Notes: generated by a model not told the origin, from the letters alone. Counted from the stretch's first letter, positions 20,632-32,556 are shown. The stretch is 62,000 bases of DNA from Symbiodinium natans (GCA_905221605.1 CAJNDS010000979.1:197501-259500); one strand, 5' to 3'. A program made the numbers and translations.

Positions 20632-21795
20632 ATGGCTGTGGGCGGCGACGGCGTGCGGCTGCTTGCCTCTGAGAGCTATGACAAGCGACTCAAGGCCCGG
20701 CTCTGAGGTGCTACACCCACCCTACTAAACCCGAAACCCGAAACCCTAAACCCTAAACCCTGAACCCTAAACCCTAAACCCTAACCCTAAACCCTAAACC
20801 CTGAACGCTACAATCCTGAGGGCCTGCAGTGGCTGACCCAAAGTTGCCTAGTGTATGAGTAGGGACCTCCGACTTTTTTGAGGCCAGTCTAATTGAGAGA
20901 ACCTTGCAGGGTTTAGGATTTAGGGTTTTGGGTTTGGGGTTTTGTGGTGTGGGGCCGTGGCCTATGCGAATTGACTGACCCCCATGTTCTTTGAGACCTC
21001 CCAAGTGGGTCTAAACAGTTTGGGAGTTAGGGTACAGAGTTCTACCCTCAACAACATGATCGATTGCAGGTCTTCGGAGAGACCAGGGGGGCTCTGACAG
21101 AGTTCTGGGCAAGCAGCCCTAAACCCTGAACCCTAAACCCTAAACCCTAAACCCTGGACCCTCAGGGGGTTTCAGAGGACTTGTGACTCAGAAAGCAATT
21201 CTGTACTGCTGCCTGGGCCTCGGCAAGCCAGATGATGTCCCCGACCCTGATGAAGGCGTACTCGCAGGTTCACCTTGGGAATATAAAACTAAACCCTGAA
21301 TCCTAAACCCTAAATCCCAAACCTAACGCAGAACGTCTGGCCCCACATGCGCGCATGCATGAGATCAGGCTGCCCAAGCAGCTCGCAAACCGGGCAATCC
21401 GCATAAGGTCCATCAAGAGAGCCCAATACCCCTAAATTCAGGAATAGGCCTTGCTCAATGGAGCGTACGGGGCTTGTTGTGCGAGCAAAGTGTTTGCCAT
21501 CTTCTCTTCGAGATGTGGCAGTGTTGCAACAGTCGCGGATGGCTGGTGAATCCCAAACCCTTCAAACCCCACAACACCTAAGCCCCAATGAACCAACCCA
21601 CCAACCCCTGCAACCTTCAACCTCTGTGAGCCTACAGCTCTGAAGACCTGTCCAGGTGGGCCAAGTTGTTCAGTGGCCTCGGCAAGCATTTGCTGGAGAA
21701 AGGTGTGGTTTGGGGGTTAGAGCTGCAAAGGATATAGGCTCTGCATCATATCTTCGGCGGCCCTCGAGCTAGATATGGGGCTGGGGCGACTCTAA
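20632..21795 (+). CDS. Seven-exon gene with telomere-repeat introns, unknown product
   Basis: ATG 20632 (in-frame TGA just upstream). Exons: 20632-20704, 20821-20850, 21070-21115, 21176-21267, 21332-21407, 21638-21702, 21731 onward. All phases join. Donors: GA at 20705, GT at 20851, GC at 21116 (GCCCTAAACC, inside a telomere array), then GT. Protein blocks: MAVGGDGVRLLASESYDKRL; QKAILYCCLGLGKPDDVPDP; RMHEIRLPKQLANRAIR; EDLSRWAKLFSGLGKHLLEK. The last exon either ends at TAA 21793 or is spliced by a GA donor at 21788 into the exon at 21973, making one gene with the next entry (960 nt, 320 codons). The second exon is only 30 nt and is the weakest. No family recognised; soluble, mixed-charge protein. 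Confidence 0.55.
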
Positions 21796-21974
21796 ACCCT
21801 ACAAGCCCTATAGACCCTACAACCGAACTCCTAAAAAAAGTACTAGGAGGAGGGTTCCGATGCCAACACTGGCTTAGGGTTGCGAGCCGTAAACCCGAAA
21901 CTCTCAACCCTAAACCCTAAACCCTCAGCCCTAGACCCTAGGGCTCTTGGATTCCGCTGAACCCCTGTAAAGCA

Positions 21975-23430
<1,456 letters not shown>

Positions 23431-24963
23431 ATGAAGTTCTCGGAGTCAGGGACGCCATCAGGGCCGGGTCCTCAACGTAGCGGGGGACTCAAGCGTTCCA
23501 AAAGAACAAGGGTTTAGGGTTTAGGGTGTAGGGTTCAGGGTTTGGATGAGTGCGTCTTTGGCGCCTTGAATTGAAATATGTTTCTCATGGAACCCCTACC
23601 AAAAGGGGAACCGAAAAACACCTTGTAACCACTACGCCCTCGACGGTCACAAAGGCCCAAATCCGAAAACCCCCGAAACCGAAACCTCTACCCCCCCCCC
23701 CCCCCCCCCCCCCCCCTAAACCCTAAACCCTAAACCCCAAACCCCAAATCCCTAACCCTGAACCCTAAACCCCTCGAAGTCCCAAAGCCCCAAAACCCCC
23801 CAAAGCCCTAAGAGCCATAAAGCCCCAGAGCCCCCAAAATCCTAAATTCCTCCGAAAAGCCCTAAACCCTGAACCCTAAACCCTAAACCCTAAACCCTAA
23901 ACCCTAAGCCCTAAACCCTAAATCCCAAAATCCTAAAATCCCAGGCACGGTGGGACGAACGGTATCGACTCAAGGCCTGCGGACATGGCTCGCAGTGACA
24001 ACCGCTCCAGAGCTTTGTGCCTTGGCAGGGTTTAGGATTAGTTTAGGGTTTAGGGCTTAGGGCTTAGGGCTTAGGGCTTAAGGCTTAAGGTTTAGGGTTT
24101 AGGGTTTAGGGTTTAGGGTTTAGGGTTTAGGGTGTCCAACTCTAACTGGCAGCAGAGCTTGACTCAACCTTGATCTCCAACCCATTTCTGCGCAGGAATG
24201 CTCCTGTGATTCAACCCTGAAACCCTAAATCCTATAAACCTTAAACCCTAAATCCCAAACCATTCTTTGAATTCAGAACTCTACAGACTTCCTAGTGGCT
24301 CCTTAGAATGCAAGGCTCAAGCCAAAGGGTGTAGGGTTTTGGGATTTAGGGTTTAGGGTGTGATACGATAAGCATACATATCAGAGCAGGCCCCGGGGAC
24401 ATTTTTGTTCTCCCTTATCGGGGATCATATCTAGGAACATTCTTCAGAAAGTTTCTACGGGGCCAGCCTGTGGATGACATGTAGATATGCACAGACACAT
24501 TGAAATTATTTCAAGTGGCCAGTGCGTGTGTGTGGAGAAACATATATATATATATATATATATCTGGACACCCCCGCCCCCACCCCCCCCTCCCCACCTA
24601 ATTGGACACCGCCTCCCGGTAGGTCCATGGGGGGGGGAAGGAGGGTGGGGGTGTGAACATCTATATATATATATATATATATTTTATCTCATTATATATA
24701 AACATGTCAAGAAACTTCAGAAGTCGGAGCTCTAGTCGCACCTTCAACTCGTAGGTGACATTTCAGACTGGGGCAGGCCCTGATGACCCGCCGATCCTCA
24801 TTTTCTGAGCGACAGCCCTTGCAACCCTTAAACCCTTTAGGAACCCGAAATCCTACACCCTAAACCTCCCAACAGGCCCCAACCCCAAACATTTGGCAGG
24901 TTCATCGTAGGGAATTCAGGAAAACCGTGTACGTTTTATCCCCCTATAGAACCCTTTTGTATT

Positions 24964-25078
24964 CAGAGAACCCAATACCCCTTCAATAAGTAATAGACCT
25001 CAAGTCTCATGAAGAATCCCCAATATAATACTAAGGTGCATAATCGTCTAGTAAGGGGTATTGGGCTCTTTGGGTACT
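24964..25078. mobile_element. TIR element, family B (AGAGCCCAATACCCC)
   Basis: Begins AGAGAACCCAATACCCCTT and ends AAGGGGTATTGGGCTCTTTG; the ends are inverted repeats around about 75 bp of AT-rich sequence. No coding capacity. Confidence 0.7.
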
Positions 25079-25188
25079 ACTATTTGCTTAAGAACCCCAA
25101 AAGAATTAAGAGCACAACTCTCTATATGACCCTTAATAAAGAAGAATATTTTTATTTTTTGGTGGGTTTCTTAAGCAAATAGAAGGGT
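25074..25188. mobile_element. TIR element, family C (TATTTGCTTAAGAACCCC)
   Basis: Directly abuts the family B element. CTATTTGCTTAAGAACCCC at the left and GGGTTTCTTAAGCAAATAG at the right are inverted repeats; about 75 bp between. Related ends occur near 36690, 52272, 56385 and 58410. Confidence 0.7.
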
Positions 25189-25241
25189 AAGGGATTATAC
25201 AGGGGCCCTGCTTCTCCGATTCCCTACGATTCAGACTGCAG

Positions 25242-25317
25242 GTATTCTCTGTTCTCCGAGTGGGATAAGACAAAGGGCGCAGCGCGGAACGGATGTGCCA
25301 CGGCGACCGGCAGGACA
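25242..25317 (+). CDS. Exon ending at a telomere-repeat donor, unknown
   Basis: Acceptor GACTGCAG; reads YSLFSEWDKTKGAARNGCAT and ends AGGACA|GTTTAGGG. Confidence 0.55.
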
Positions 25318-25631
25318 GTTTAGGGTTTAGGGTTTTTCTGGTCGTTGTTGGGCCCTATGGACGAGGACCCAGTCTGGGCACCTCCTCCCCCCTTAGCCCT
25401 AGACTGCCCTAAATGCCTAACCCCAAACCCTAAACCCAAAATCCTGAACCCCAAAGTCCTAAACCCTAAACCCTAAACTCTTTGTGGAGGGGCCAGGTCC
25501 TTAGGTCAATCCCTTGAGCAACATGCGGAGCCTTTCTACTCCCAGGTTCCTCTGGTTGTTTAGCAGGACTAGGGTTCGATGACTTGAGAATCGGTTTAAG
25601 GCTCGTGGCTGTTAGGGTTTAGGGTTTGCAG

Positions 25632-25709
25632 CGCAAGAGACTTCCGCGGATTGGAGTGTCTGAGTCGACGGTTGTTCGGCTGGGTCGTTCAGAAGCGAAC
25701 TCAACATAG
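25632..25709 (+). CDS. Possible terminal exon, unknown
   Basis: Acceptor GTTTGCAG; RKRLPRIGVSESTVVRLGRS, ending at TAG 25707. Between two telomere arrays. Confidence 0.45.
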   Translation, partial: RKRLPRIGVSESTVVRLGRSEANST

Positions 25710-25803
25710 GGTTTAGGGTTTCGGGTTTAGGGTTTAGGGTCTAGGGTTTAGGGTTTATGGTTTAGGGTTTAGGGTTTGGGGTTTAGGGCTGGTGGCACCG
25801 TAG

Positions 25804-26117
25804 TGTGGCATTTTCATTGGGGAGACTTTCGGATTGAAGCCTCGGGGCTTGCATCCGCGGACTTATCCAGGACCCGGAGTAGGCCCTTATGCCCTTTTTT
25901 GTTAAGGTTTAGGGTTTAGGGTTTAGGGTTTAGGGTTTAGGGTTTAGGGTTTAGGGTTTAGGGTTTAGGGTTTAGGGTTTAGGGTTACTAGGACCCGGAG
26001 TAGGCCCTTATTTTCCTTTCTTCAGGGTTGGGGTTCCCTTATAATCCCCTTGAAACCAAAGGGTACCGGTTTGATTCCTAGGATACTCCTGGGTCTAGTT
26101 CTGGAGGGCTTGTGTGA
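25804..26117 (+). CDS. Two exons joined across introner family A
   Basis: Exon 25804-25878 (CGIFIGETFGLKPRGLHPRT, ending YPGPG) and exon 26082-26117 (DTPGSSSGGLV, then TGA). Phase 0 at the junction. The intron, 25879-26081, contains the left end of a family A element, about twelve TTTAGGG copies, then a second left end and the rest of the element. As in the other copies, the element ends encode GPG and TPGS. Confidence 0.55.
25868..26098 (+). mobile_element. Introner family A, copy 3, split by a telomere array
   Basis: AGGACCCGGAGTAGGCCCTT occurs at 25869 and again at 25990; between the two is the array 25906-25986. The single right end, CTAGGATACTCCTGGGTCT, is at about 26079-26097. Confidence 0.75.
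25906..25986 (+). repeat. TTTAGGG array, about 11-12 copies
   Basis: Near-perfect, nested in the introner copy and flanked by a direct duplication of its left end. Confidence 0.95.
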
Positions 26118-26786
26118 AGTTTAGAGAGTATGTAGGCTTTAGTGGTCGGGGGCTTTAACCCTAAACCCTAAACCCCAAAGCAGCCTAACCCCCAAACCCT
26201 ATACCTGAAATGCTCCGTAGTATTCGTAGATGTTTAAAACTTCACCCTCAGCCCTACCTACTGCTTGCGTGTCTGCCAGAACATGGCCTTCCGGATCCGG
26301 CCTTATACATCGTATTAGGGTTCAGGGTTTTAGGGTGCTTAGGGCTTTAGGGGTTTAGGGTTTTGGGGTCTAGGGTTCAGGGTTTTATGGTGTCTAGGGC
26401 TTTAGGGATTTAGGGGTTTAGGGGTTTAGAGTTTAGGGTTCAGGGTTTTAGGGCGTTTATGGCTTTAGGGTTTTGGGTTTTCGGGTTTAGGGGTTTCAGG
26501 TTTAGGGTCATTAGGTTTGTCGGTTTGAAGGTTTAAAAACTGGGTTGGACTGTTTAGACTTTGAACATTCCTGGAGAGCCCAAACCCCCGTTCAAAGCAT
26601 AGAGACCTAAAACCATACAAAGACCCATGACGATGTCTTCCTGAATTGAGGGGTCTTCGATCCATGATCGCGGTAGGGTTTAGGGTTTAAGGCTTAAGGT
26701 TTAGGGTTTAGGGTCTAGGGTTTAGGCTTCAGAGTGTTGACCTTCTCTAGCGATGAGCTGACGTATACCTTGCGCTCCGTTTTCAG
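26118..26786. other. Telomere-degenerate spacer
   Basis: Mostly degenerate TTTAGGG/TTTCAGGG (26325-26520 and 26670-26730). No exon seen except weak frames. Confidence 0.6.
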
Positions 26787-26865
26787 GATTCCGCCGGCGG
26801 GCCTTCGGCAAGAGCTCAAGGTGTTCAAGGAGCCGCAGATGTTTTTGCTCGCTCTTTTAAACTAA
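26787..26865 (+). CDS. Terminal exon, unknown
   Basis: Acceptor CGTTTTCAG; frame IPPAGLRQELKVFKEPQMFL then LALLN and TAA. Followed by (ATGT)n at about 26875-26915. Confidence 0.55.
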
Positions 26866-27059
26866 CAAAACAAATGTATGTATGTATGTATGTATGTATG
26901 TATGTATGTATGTATGCGCATTATAGGGATGGTTTAGGGTTTCGAAACCGATGTAGTACCTTTTAGGCCCAGCCCTCTCAACCCTAAGCCACCCTCCCAA
27001 ACCCCAAAGTACCCAAGCCCGAAAGCTACACGGTGATCTGACTTTTGGGACCAAATCCC

Positions 27060-27345
27060 ACCACCCCCGCCCCCACGCAGCTTTGAATCCATGGCAGCGG
27101 GCCTCTTGCAGGGGCGCTGAGCCAGAACTGCGGCCAAGAGCCATCAAAGCCGACCCCTCCCCCCTGCGCCCTCTGCTGCTCGCAATTGCGTCCCTTTGCC
27201 CCCTTGCCCCCGCCTCCCTTACCCCCAACTTGGTGCCTCCCCGCTGCTCCGCTTCCCCCTGGCCCCCCCGACCCGCCCCGACCCCCCCCCCCCCCCCCCC
27301 CACTGCCCCCGGCCCCGCTCCCCCCCCCCCCCCCCCCAGTGTTTT
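27060..27345. repeat. C-rich low-complexity block
   Basis: Long poly-C runs (27281-27301, 27321-27337) with Pro-rich frames on plus and Gly-rich frames on minus; not called as genes. Confidence 0.75.
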
Positions 27346-27620
27346 TTAAGGGCTTCATCACCAACCAGCCAACTCGATCCCAGAACTGTGGGGAAGTTAG
27401 TTCGGGCTCCTCTGGGTTGGGAGGACTTGGGATGTTTTCAGGACTTCAGTGCTTTAAGGGCTATCGCAAAGGCTTATGAAGGCGAAGACGCTGGGAGGTG
27501 ACGGGCTGAGAGTCTTTGAGGGTTAAAGTCTTGTAGTGGGCTTAGGTTGCTGTGAGGGTTTAGGGTTTAGGGTTCAGGGTTCAGGGCTCAGGGCTCAGGG
27601 CTTCCCATGTGAGAGCGCAG

Positions 27621-27678
27621 TCGCCAGGAGAGCGAGAAAGACATCCGCCAATACAAGCTGCTCCTGGGGCCTGGCTCA
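27621..27678 (+). CDS. Exon, unknown
   Basis: Acceptor AGCGCAG; RQESEKDIRQYKLLLGPGS, ending TCA|GTAGAC. Confidence 0.5.
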
Positions 27679-27874
27679 GTAGACCAATTTTTTTGTGAAC
27701 CCTGAACCCATAATCCTAAACCCTAAGCCCTAAACCCTAAACCCTGAACCCTGAACCCTGAACCCTAAAAACCCTACAAATCCTATAAACCCTATAAACC
27801 CTATAAACCCTATAAACCCTAAACCCAGCAGCCCTAAGGTCTCGATTTTTTGACCCAGAGAGAGCCCAATAGCC

Positions 27875-28129
27875 ATGAAGGAGCAGCATCGTATCAAGGA
27901 GCCCTACTTGGAGGTTCATGGTACTTATTAACCACTTCTAACTGTACTGATAACTGTACTTGTAACCATCTTAGGGCGCTTAGGGGGCTTATGAGTGGGT
28001 TGTATGTACAGTTATAATTGGCTAAATAAGTCCCATGAACCTCCACGTAGAGAGTTTATGTGGTTTGTTTCCGTAGCCATCTTAAGGGCCGAAGAAGGGG
28101 ATTTGGCTCACAAGAACCCCTAAACCCAT
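27875..28129 (+). CDS. Two exons across introner family D
   Basis: The first segment ends MKEQHRIKEPYLE directly before GTTCATGG at 27914. The second starts after CACGTAG at 28051 and reads RVYVVCFRSHLKGRRRGFGS to TGA at 28127. The start of the first exon and its reading frame are uncertain because another frame is also open. Confidence 0.4.
27904..28050 (+). mobile_element. Introner family D, copy 1
   Basis: Left end CTACTTGGAGGTTCATGG, right end CCATGAACCTCCACGTAG; inverted repeats. GT of the left end (27914) and AG at the right edge (28049-28050) would make a 137-bp intron, leaving CTACTTGGAG in the exon. Confidence 0.7.
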
Positions 28130-28169
28130 GAGACGGGTTTAGGGTTTAGGGTTTAGGGTTTAAGGGGAC

Positions 28170-28246
28170 CCAGGTTCCTTCTTCAACAGCCTCAGCGATG
28201 CGTCCGCAAGCGCGTCACAAGCCTTCTGCAGATCGGCGGCAATGGC
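28170..28246 (-). CDS. Minus-strand exon, helical, unknown
   Basis: Acceptor AACTCAAG; AIAADLQKACDALADASLRL then LKKEP, ending CCTGG|GTCCCC. Strongly amphipathic. Opposite to its neighbours, so orientation needs RNA support. Confidence 0.45.
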
Positions 28247-29132
28247 CTTGAGTTGAGTTGAGGGTTTAGGGTTTAGGGTTGGGGTTTAGGGTTTAGGGTT
28301 TAGGGTTTGCGGGTTGAGGGTTTAGGGTTTAGGGTTTGCGGGTTGAGGGTTTAGGGTTTAGGGAGGGCCCAGGGTTGAAAGTTTTATGGCTCAGGGTTTT
28401 AGGACTTCCCCTCTGAACCATTTATGACGCTCAAGGGCTGAGATAGGACACGACGGTCTCGGCGCGGACCTGAGAAAACGCCAGCATCTAACCCTAAACC
28501 CTAAACCCTAAACCCTGATACCAAAAACAACAAACCAGCTGACTTAGGGTACACGGTTTAGGGTTTAGGGTTTGGGGTTTATGGCTCCTCCAACTCCCCC
28601 AACTCGAAGTCTCAAGGGCTTAAGGGGTTTGCTTCCCGAAACCTTCAACCTCTCAGTGGGCCTCAGTGTGGACCTCGGGTTTAGGAGGTTTACGGGATGT
28701 AGAGGTGTGAGGGGTTTAGGGGGTGCAAGGGATGTAGGTTTTTGTTTGTTTCGAGGGTGTAGGGGACGTAGGGGGTTTAGGAGGTTCTGGACGTTTATAT
28801 AGGAGGCTTAGTGTCCAGGGTGTTTAGTGCATTTAAACCCTAAACCCTCAACCCTCAACGGTCAACCCTGAACCCTAAACTCTGAACCCTAAACCCGAAA
28901 TCCTAAACCCTAAGCCCTAAACCCTATAAACCCTAAACCCCATAAACACATAACCTTTAAGAGGTTCAGCAGGTTTGTATAGGAGATTTAGGGTCCAGGG
29001 TGTTTCGTGGATTGAAACCCGAAACCCTAAACTCTAAACCCTAAACCCTAAAACCTAAACCCTAAACCCTATGAACCCTAAATCCTAGACCCTATAAACC
29101 CTAAACCCGCAAGACCCTAAACTTTAAGGCTT

Positions 29133-29347
29133 AGGCTTTGAGCTTCTTAGAGCTTTGGCCCTCTGAGGTGGACTACCCTAAACCCTAAACCCTAAACCCT
29201 AAACCCTAAACCCTAAACCCTAAACCCTAAACCCTAAACCCTAAACTTGGAAGCTTTGGCCTCTGAGGTGGACTACCTTCTACAACAAGGTGCGCGAAAA
29301 GTGTGCTCAGCTCCGCCAGCAGCCGGACCGCCGGAGCAAGGCCAGGG
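29133..29347 (+). CDS. Two exons around a telomere-repeat intron with AGGT duplication
   Basis: Exon 29133-29167 (ALSFLELWPSE) and exon 29268-29347 (VDYLLQQGARKVCSAPPAAG, then PPEQG). The intron, 29168-29267, is exactly 100 bp. Both splice junctions are the same sequence, CTCTGAG|GTGGACTACC, because about 28 bp are directly repeated on the two sides of the telomere array. The second exon ends at GG|GTTTAGGG. Confidence 0.55.
29176..29246 (-). repeat. CCCTAAA array, about 10 copies
   Basis: Perfect array between the direct repeats 29147-29177 and 29247-29277. Confidence 0.95.
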
Positions 29348-29464
29348 GTTTAGGGTTTAGGGTTTAGGGTTTATATACAGGGTTTAGGGCTCACAGGGCT
29401 TATTGTCCATGGGTTCCGATCTTTCCTCCTACCGCCTACGCCTGAGAAGGCATGATCAGGGTGA

Positions 29465-29612
29465 GACGCATGTGGGGGTTTCCGATATTAGGGGTACCCT
29501 AAACCCTAAACCTTAAACCCTAAACCTTAACCCTAAACCTTGGGGTCCCGACTATATATCGTTGGGGGGGGGGTTCTATATTAGGGGGCCCTATTTATCG
29601 CAAACCCCTACA
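29465..29612. mobile_element. TIR element, family E, decayed copy with nested telomere repeats
   Basis: Left end GTGGGGGTTTCCGATATTAG and right end TTTATCGCAAACCCC; about six CCCTAAA copies nested near 29499-29540. Compare the copy at 60486-60598. Confidence 0.5.
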
Positions 29613-30177
29613 CCGCAGGGCAAGCAGGACATGGCTTCGATGTCCCATTTTAGGGTTTAGGGTTTAGGGTTTTTGCTTTAGGGTTTAGGGCCATGGAGTG
29701 GGGATTTTCGCGTAGGGCGTAGGGGTTTGGCCTTGCGAGTCCTGGGTCCCAGCTCCAGCTTTCAAAAACTCAGCCCCAGACCCTTTTAAGCTTTTTTGCT
29801 TTGGAGATGTTTAGGGTCTAGGGTTTTGGGTTTAGGGTTTGGGGTTTCGGGTTGCGTTACCGTTGCTTTTGGTTCAGCAGTCTTATCTAGAGTTTAGGGC
29901 TTCATCACTTCACTTGTTTGTATCCCGGGTTGAGGGCTTCATGAGGCCAAACCCTGGGAAGAAGACTGTGGAACACAGGCAGGCCCCCCAGCGGCCCTAG
30001 GGTTTAGGGTTTAGGGTTTAGGGTTTAGGGTTTAGGGTTTCCCCCACTGCCTGGAGGCCCACATGAATCCTAAAATTGGGGTCATATACCCTATACTGCT
30101 ACAATCCCTATTAAGGCGATATGAACCATAAACCCTTCTAGGGTTCATTCGGTCCCCAAGGTGTAAACTCTAAACTC

Positions 30178-30250
30178 CGAACCCCGCCCTCAGAACGATG
30201 TCATGCAACCCAGACAGCACCCTGAAGAAGCACTTCTCATGAAACAGAAT
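30178..30250 (-). CDS. Minus-strand exon-like segment
   Basis: Frame ILFHEKCFFRVLSGLHDIVL, then RAG, with Cys and Phe-rich start. Boundaries are not fixed. It could belong with the ATG exon at 30418, but the phase was not matched. Confidence 0.35.
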
Positions 30251-30258
30251 CCCAAGGC

Positions 30259-30321
30259 CCTAAACCCTAAACCCTAAACCCTAAACCCTAAACCCTAAAC
30301 CCTAAACCCTAAACCCTAAAC
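30259..30321 (-). repeat. CCCTAAA array, about 9 copies
   Basis: Perfect array. Read on the minus strand it begins directly after the exon ending at 30322. Confidence 0.95.
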
Positions 30322-30418
30322 CCCCGAAAGACCTAAATCCCTCAGCCGAAGCTTTCGGACTCCGGGAGGTGGACTCAGCAGCAGGATCGAACTCAACAAG
30401 GACCAGCTTGGAGGCCAT
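30322..30418 (-). CDS. First exon of a minus-strand gene, telomere-repeat donor
   Basis: ATG at 30418; MASKLVLVEFDPAAESTSRS then PKASAEGFRSFG, ending GGGG|GTTTAGGG on the minus strand. Product unknown. Confidence 0.55.
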
Positions 30419-30805
30419 ATTTTTTGTTCTTTGTTTTTTTGTTTTGTTTTGTGGGTTTGCTTCGTTTGTTGTGTTTGTTGGGACTCCAGGGTTTAAGGGC
30501 CACAAGCCGTACAGCCTCAAACCCTACAACACTACATGCCCACATCCGCTTCCAAGAACGCCAAGCCCCCGCAACCCCAGGCTCAAACCCTAAACCCTGA
30601 ACCCTAAACCGTAACCCCTAAACCCTAAAGTATCTCTTGGGCACTCTGAATGCCCTCAAACCACAGATCCGCACAGTGCCCCAAGACCACTCCCTAAACC
30701 ACCCTAGACCCCAAAATCTGACATTCTTTGCCCTAAACCCTAAGCCCTAAGCCCCTAAACCCCTAAACCCTAGCCCTAAACCCTAAACCCTAAATCTTAA
30801 ACGAG

Positions 30806-30898
30806 AAGCTGGATTCCAGCATCCAGGCCGACTTCACCGCAGCCCTGGAAGAAGCTGAGACCTGCCTCCAGCTACTGGGACCCAGTGCAGTCGCCTAG
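30806..30898 (+). CDS. Terminal exon, helical, unknown
   Basis: KLDSSIQADFTAALEEAETC then LQLLGPSAVA and TAG. The stop TAG is at the edge of a TTTAGGG array. The acceptor ACGAG is weak. Confidence 0.55.
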   Translation, partial: KLDSSIQADFTAALEEAETCLQLLGPSAVA

Positions 30899-31199
30899 GG
30901 TTTAGGGTTTAGGGTTGAGGGTTTAGGGTTTAGGGTTGAAGGTTCAAGAACCCTAAGCCCTAAAGTTTCAAAGTTTAGGGTTCAGGGTCTGGGGGCTGAT
31001 CGTAGGTTTACGGTTCATAGGCAGGTCTAGGGTAGGTTTTGCAGTGGCCTTGAAGCGCTTTAGAGGTTTTGGGTTTAGGCTTTAGAGGTTTTGGAGCGTT
31101 GGGTTTAGAGGCGCCAGAGCGTTTTGGGGGGATTGAGAGGGTGTTCGGGGTTTTCGAAGTTTGCCAGAAGCCTGAAGCCGTAGGTGAACTCTATGGGTT

Positions 31200-31262
31200 T
31201 AGGGGTTAGGGTTTAGGGTTTAGGGTTTAGGGTTTAGGGTTTAGGGTTTAGGGTTTAGGGTT
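31200..31262 (+). repeat. TTTAGGG array, about 8 copies
   Basis: Near-perfect. A mirror CCCTAAA array lies at 31438-31500. Confidence 0.9.
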
Positions 31263-31591
31263 CAGGGCTTAGGGCTTAGGGTTTAGGGTTTAGGCAGGGT
31301 TAAACCCTCCACCCTAAACAGCATTAGGACATTTGGATCAGCGTCCCTAAGCCCTAAGCCTTCTTGAAGCATGTTGTTTGCCAAGTGTGGGGTTCACACT
31401 TACCCCCCCCCCCTCCCCCCTCCCCCACCACCCCCCCCTAAACCCTAAACCCTAAACCCTAAACCCTAAACCCTAAACCCTAAACCCTAAACCCTAAACT
31501 CTAAACCGTGAGAACGAGCCCACCTTTCTATCTGAGCCTTTCCCAACTCACCCAAGACAAACCGCTCAACAAGCCCCAAGCATTCTCCAAG

Positions 31592-31664
31592 GCACATCTG
31601 CGCGGAAGTGCGGGAGAAGGTTGCGTCCGCCAGCAATTCCCAGGAGGACGCCGAACGCCTGGAG
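31592..31664 (+). CDS. Exon, coiled-coil-like, unknown
   Basis: Acceptor TCTCCAAG; HICAEVREKVASASNSQEDA then ERLE, ending GAG|GTACCACG. Confidence 0.55.
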
Positions 31665-32475
31665 GTACCACGATTTTTCGGAAAAAAGAAAACCATGTAT
31701 CTGTCGAATTTGAGCTTTAAACTCAAGCGTTCAGGGTTCAGGTGTAGGCTGAACCTTATCTCTGTGGTCGTCTGCGAATCTCGCGAAGTAGTCCTGAGTC
31801 GACGATGAGCTGCTCATAGTCTGCGTGACTTCCAAAGTGAGTGAGAACCCCCTTCCCCCCGCGGTGACTTACGAGCATGTTGATGATGCTTTCTCCCAAC
31901 TGCTATCAAGCAACAGCCCCCAGACTCCCCAACCCAAACTCCCAACAGAGAGAATACCCCTTAAAAAAGGAATATACCTTAAATCTCTTAAGTAAAGCAT
32001 AATATGAGCGACTGGCTACATCCCGTTGCCTCTCTAGATAGCTTTGGCAGGGGCATAGCAAAATTTCCGTGGAAGCCATACCTAACCCCAAAAGCGATAC
32101 CCAAGGATATCATCGTTTTGCTTTAGACAGCGATGCCTCACCGCAAACGCGATGCCCTCACTGACATGTCTCAGTCGTGGCCTCTAGGTTTTCCCGCGTG
32201 ATCATATACCATAAATCATGCAATATGGTTTTCGTGGGGGGGGGGGGGGGGTACTAGAGGCCTATTAAGGACAGTTATAGTATAACTTAGGGATACTTGG
32301 AAATATATTTTGTTTGGGCACTTTAATTCCTAAGAAACAGCAAAAAAGTTTTGCTGGGATTCCAAGTTCGGTATGGATAAGGGGAACAGCCCAACATCCC
32401 TTAGAGAAGGGGTGACCCTAAACCCTAAACCCTATTGGGTTCACGGGATCCCTGACGCAGACGTGACTTCCGGAG
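31665..32475. other. Stretch without clear gene
   Basis: Contains a possible 30-nt minus exon at 31902-31873 (QLGESIINML, donor GTAAGT), a poly-G run at 32236-32251 and one short telomere pair at 32415. No other coding signal seen. Confidence 0.5.
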
Positions 32476-32556
32476 GCACACCGTGAAATCCTGGCCCACC
32501 TTCACATCATGCTGGCGGATCTGGAGCGCCAAGTGAAGGGGACGTTGGGCTCTTAG
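32476..32556 (+). CDS. Terminal exon, helical, unknown
   Basis: Acceptor TCCGGAG; AHREILAHLHIMLADLERQV then KGTLGS and TAG. Confidence 0.55.
   Translation, partial: AHREILAHLHIMLADLERQVKGTLGS

Larger units (their letters stand above)
23431..25241. other. Repeat-rich stretch with few coding traces
   Basis: Telomere arrays at 23503-23540, 23716-23770, 23866-23935 and 24030-24135, a poly-C run at 23690-23716, (TA)n flanking G/C runs at 24540-24680, and two TIR elements at 24964-25190. One possible plus exon near 23946-23990 (ARWDERYRLKACGHGSQ) after CCCAG. Nothing else convincing. Confidence 0.6.

Noticed and set aside
21438-21689. Minus-strand frame ending LLAQQAPYAPLSKAYS
   Set aside because: Lies within an intron of a phase-consistent plus-strand gene; kept only as a possible antisense exon.
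27080-27500. Pro-rich plus-strand or Gly-rich minus-strand protein
   Set aside because: Caused by poly-C runs; no splice or start context.
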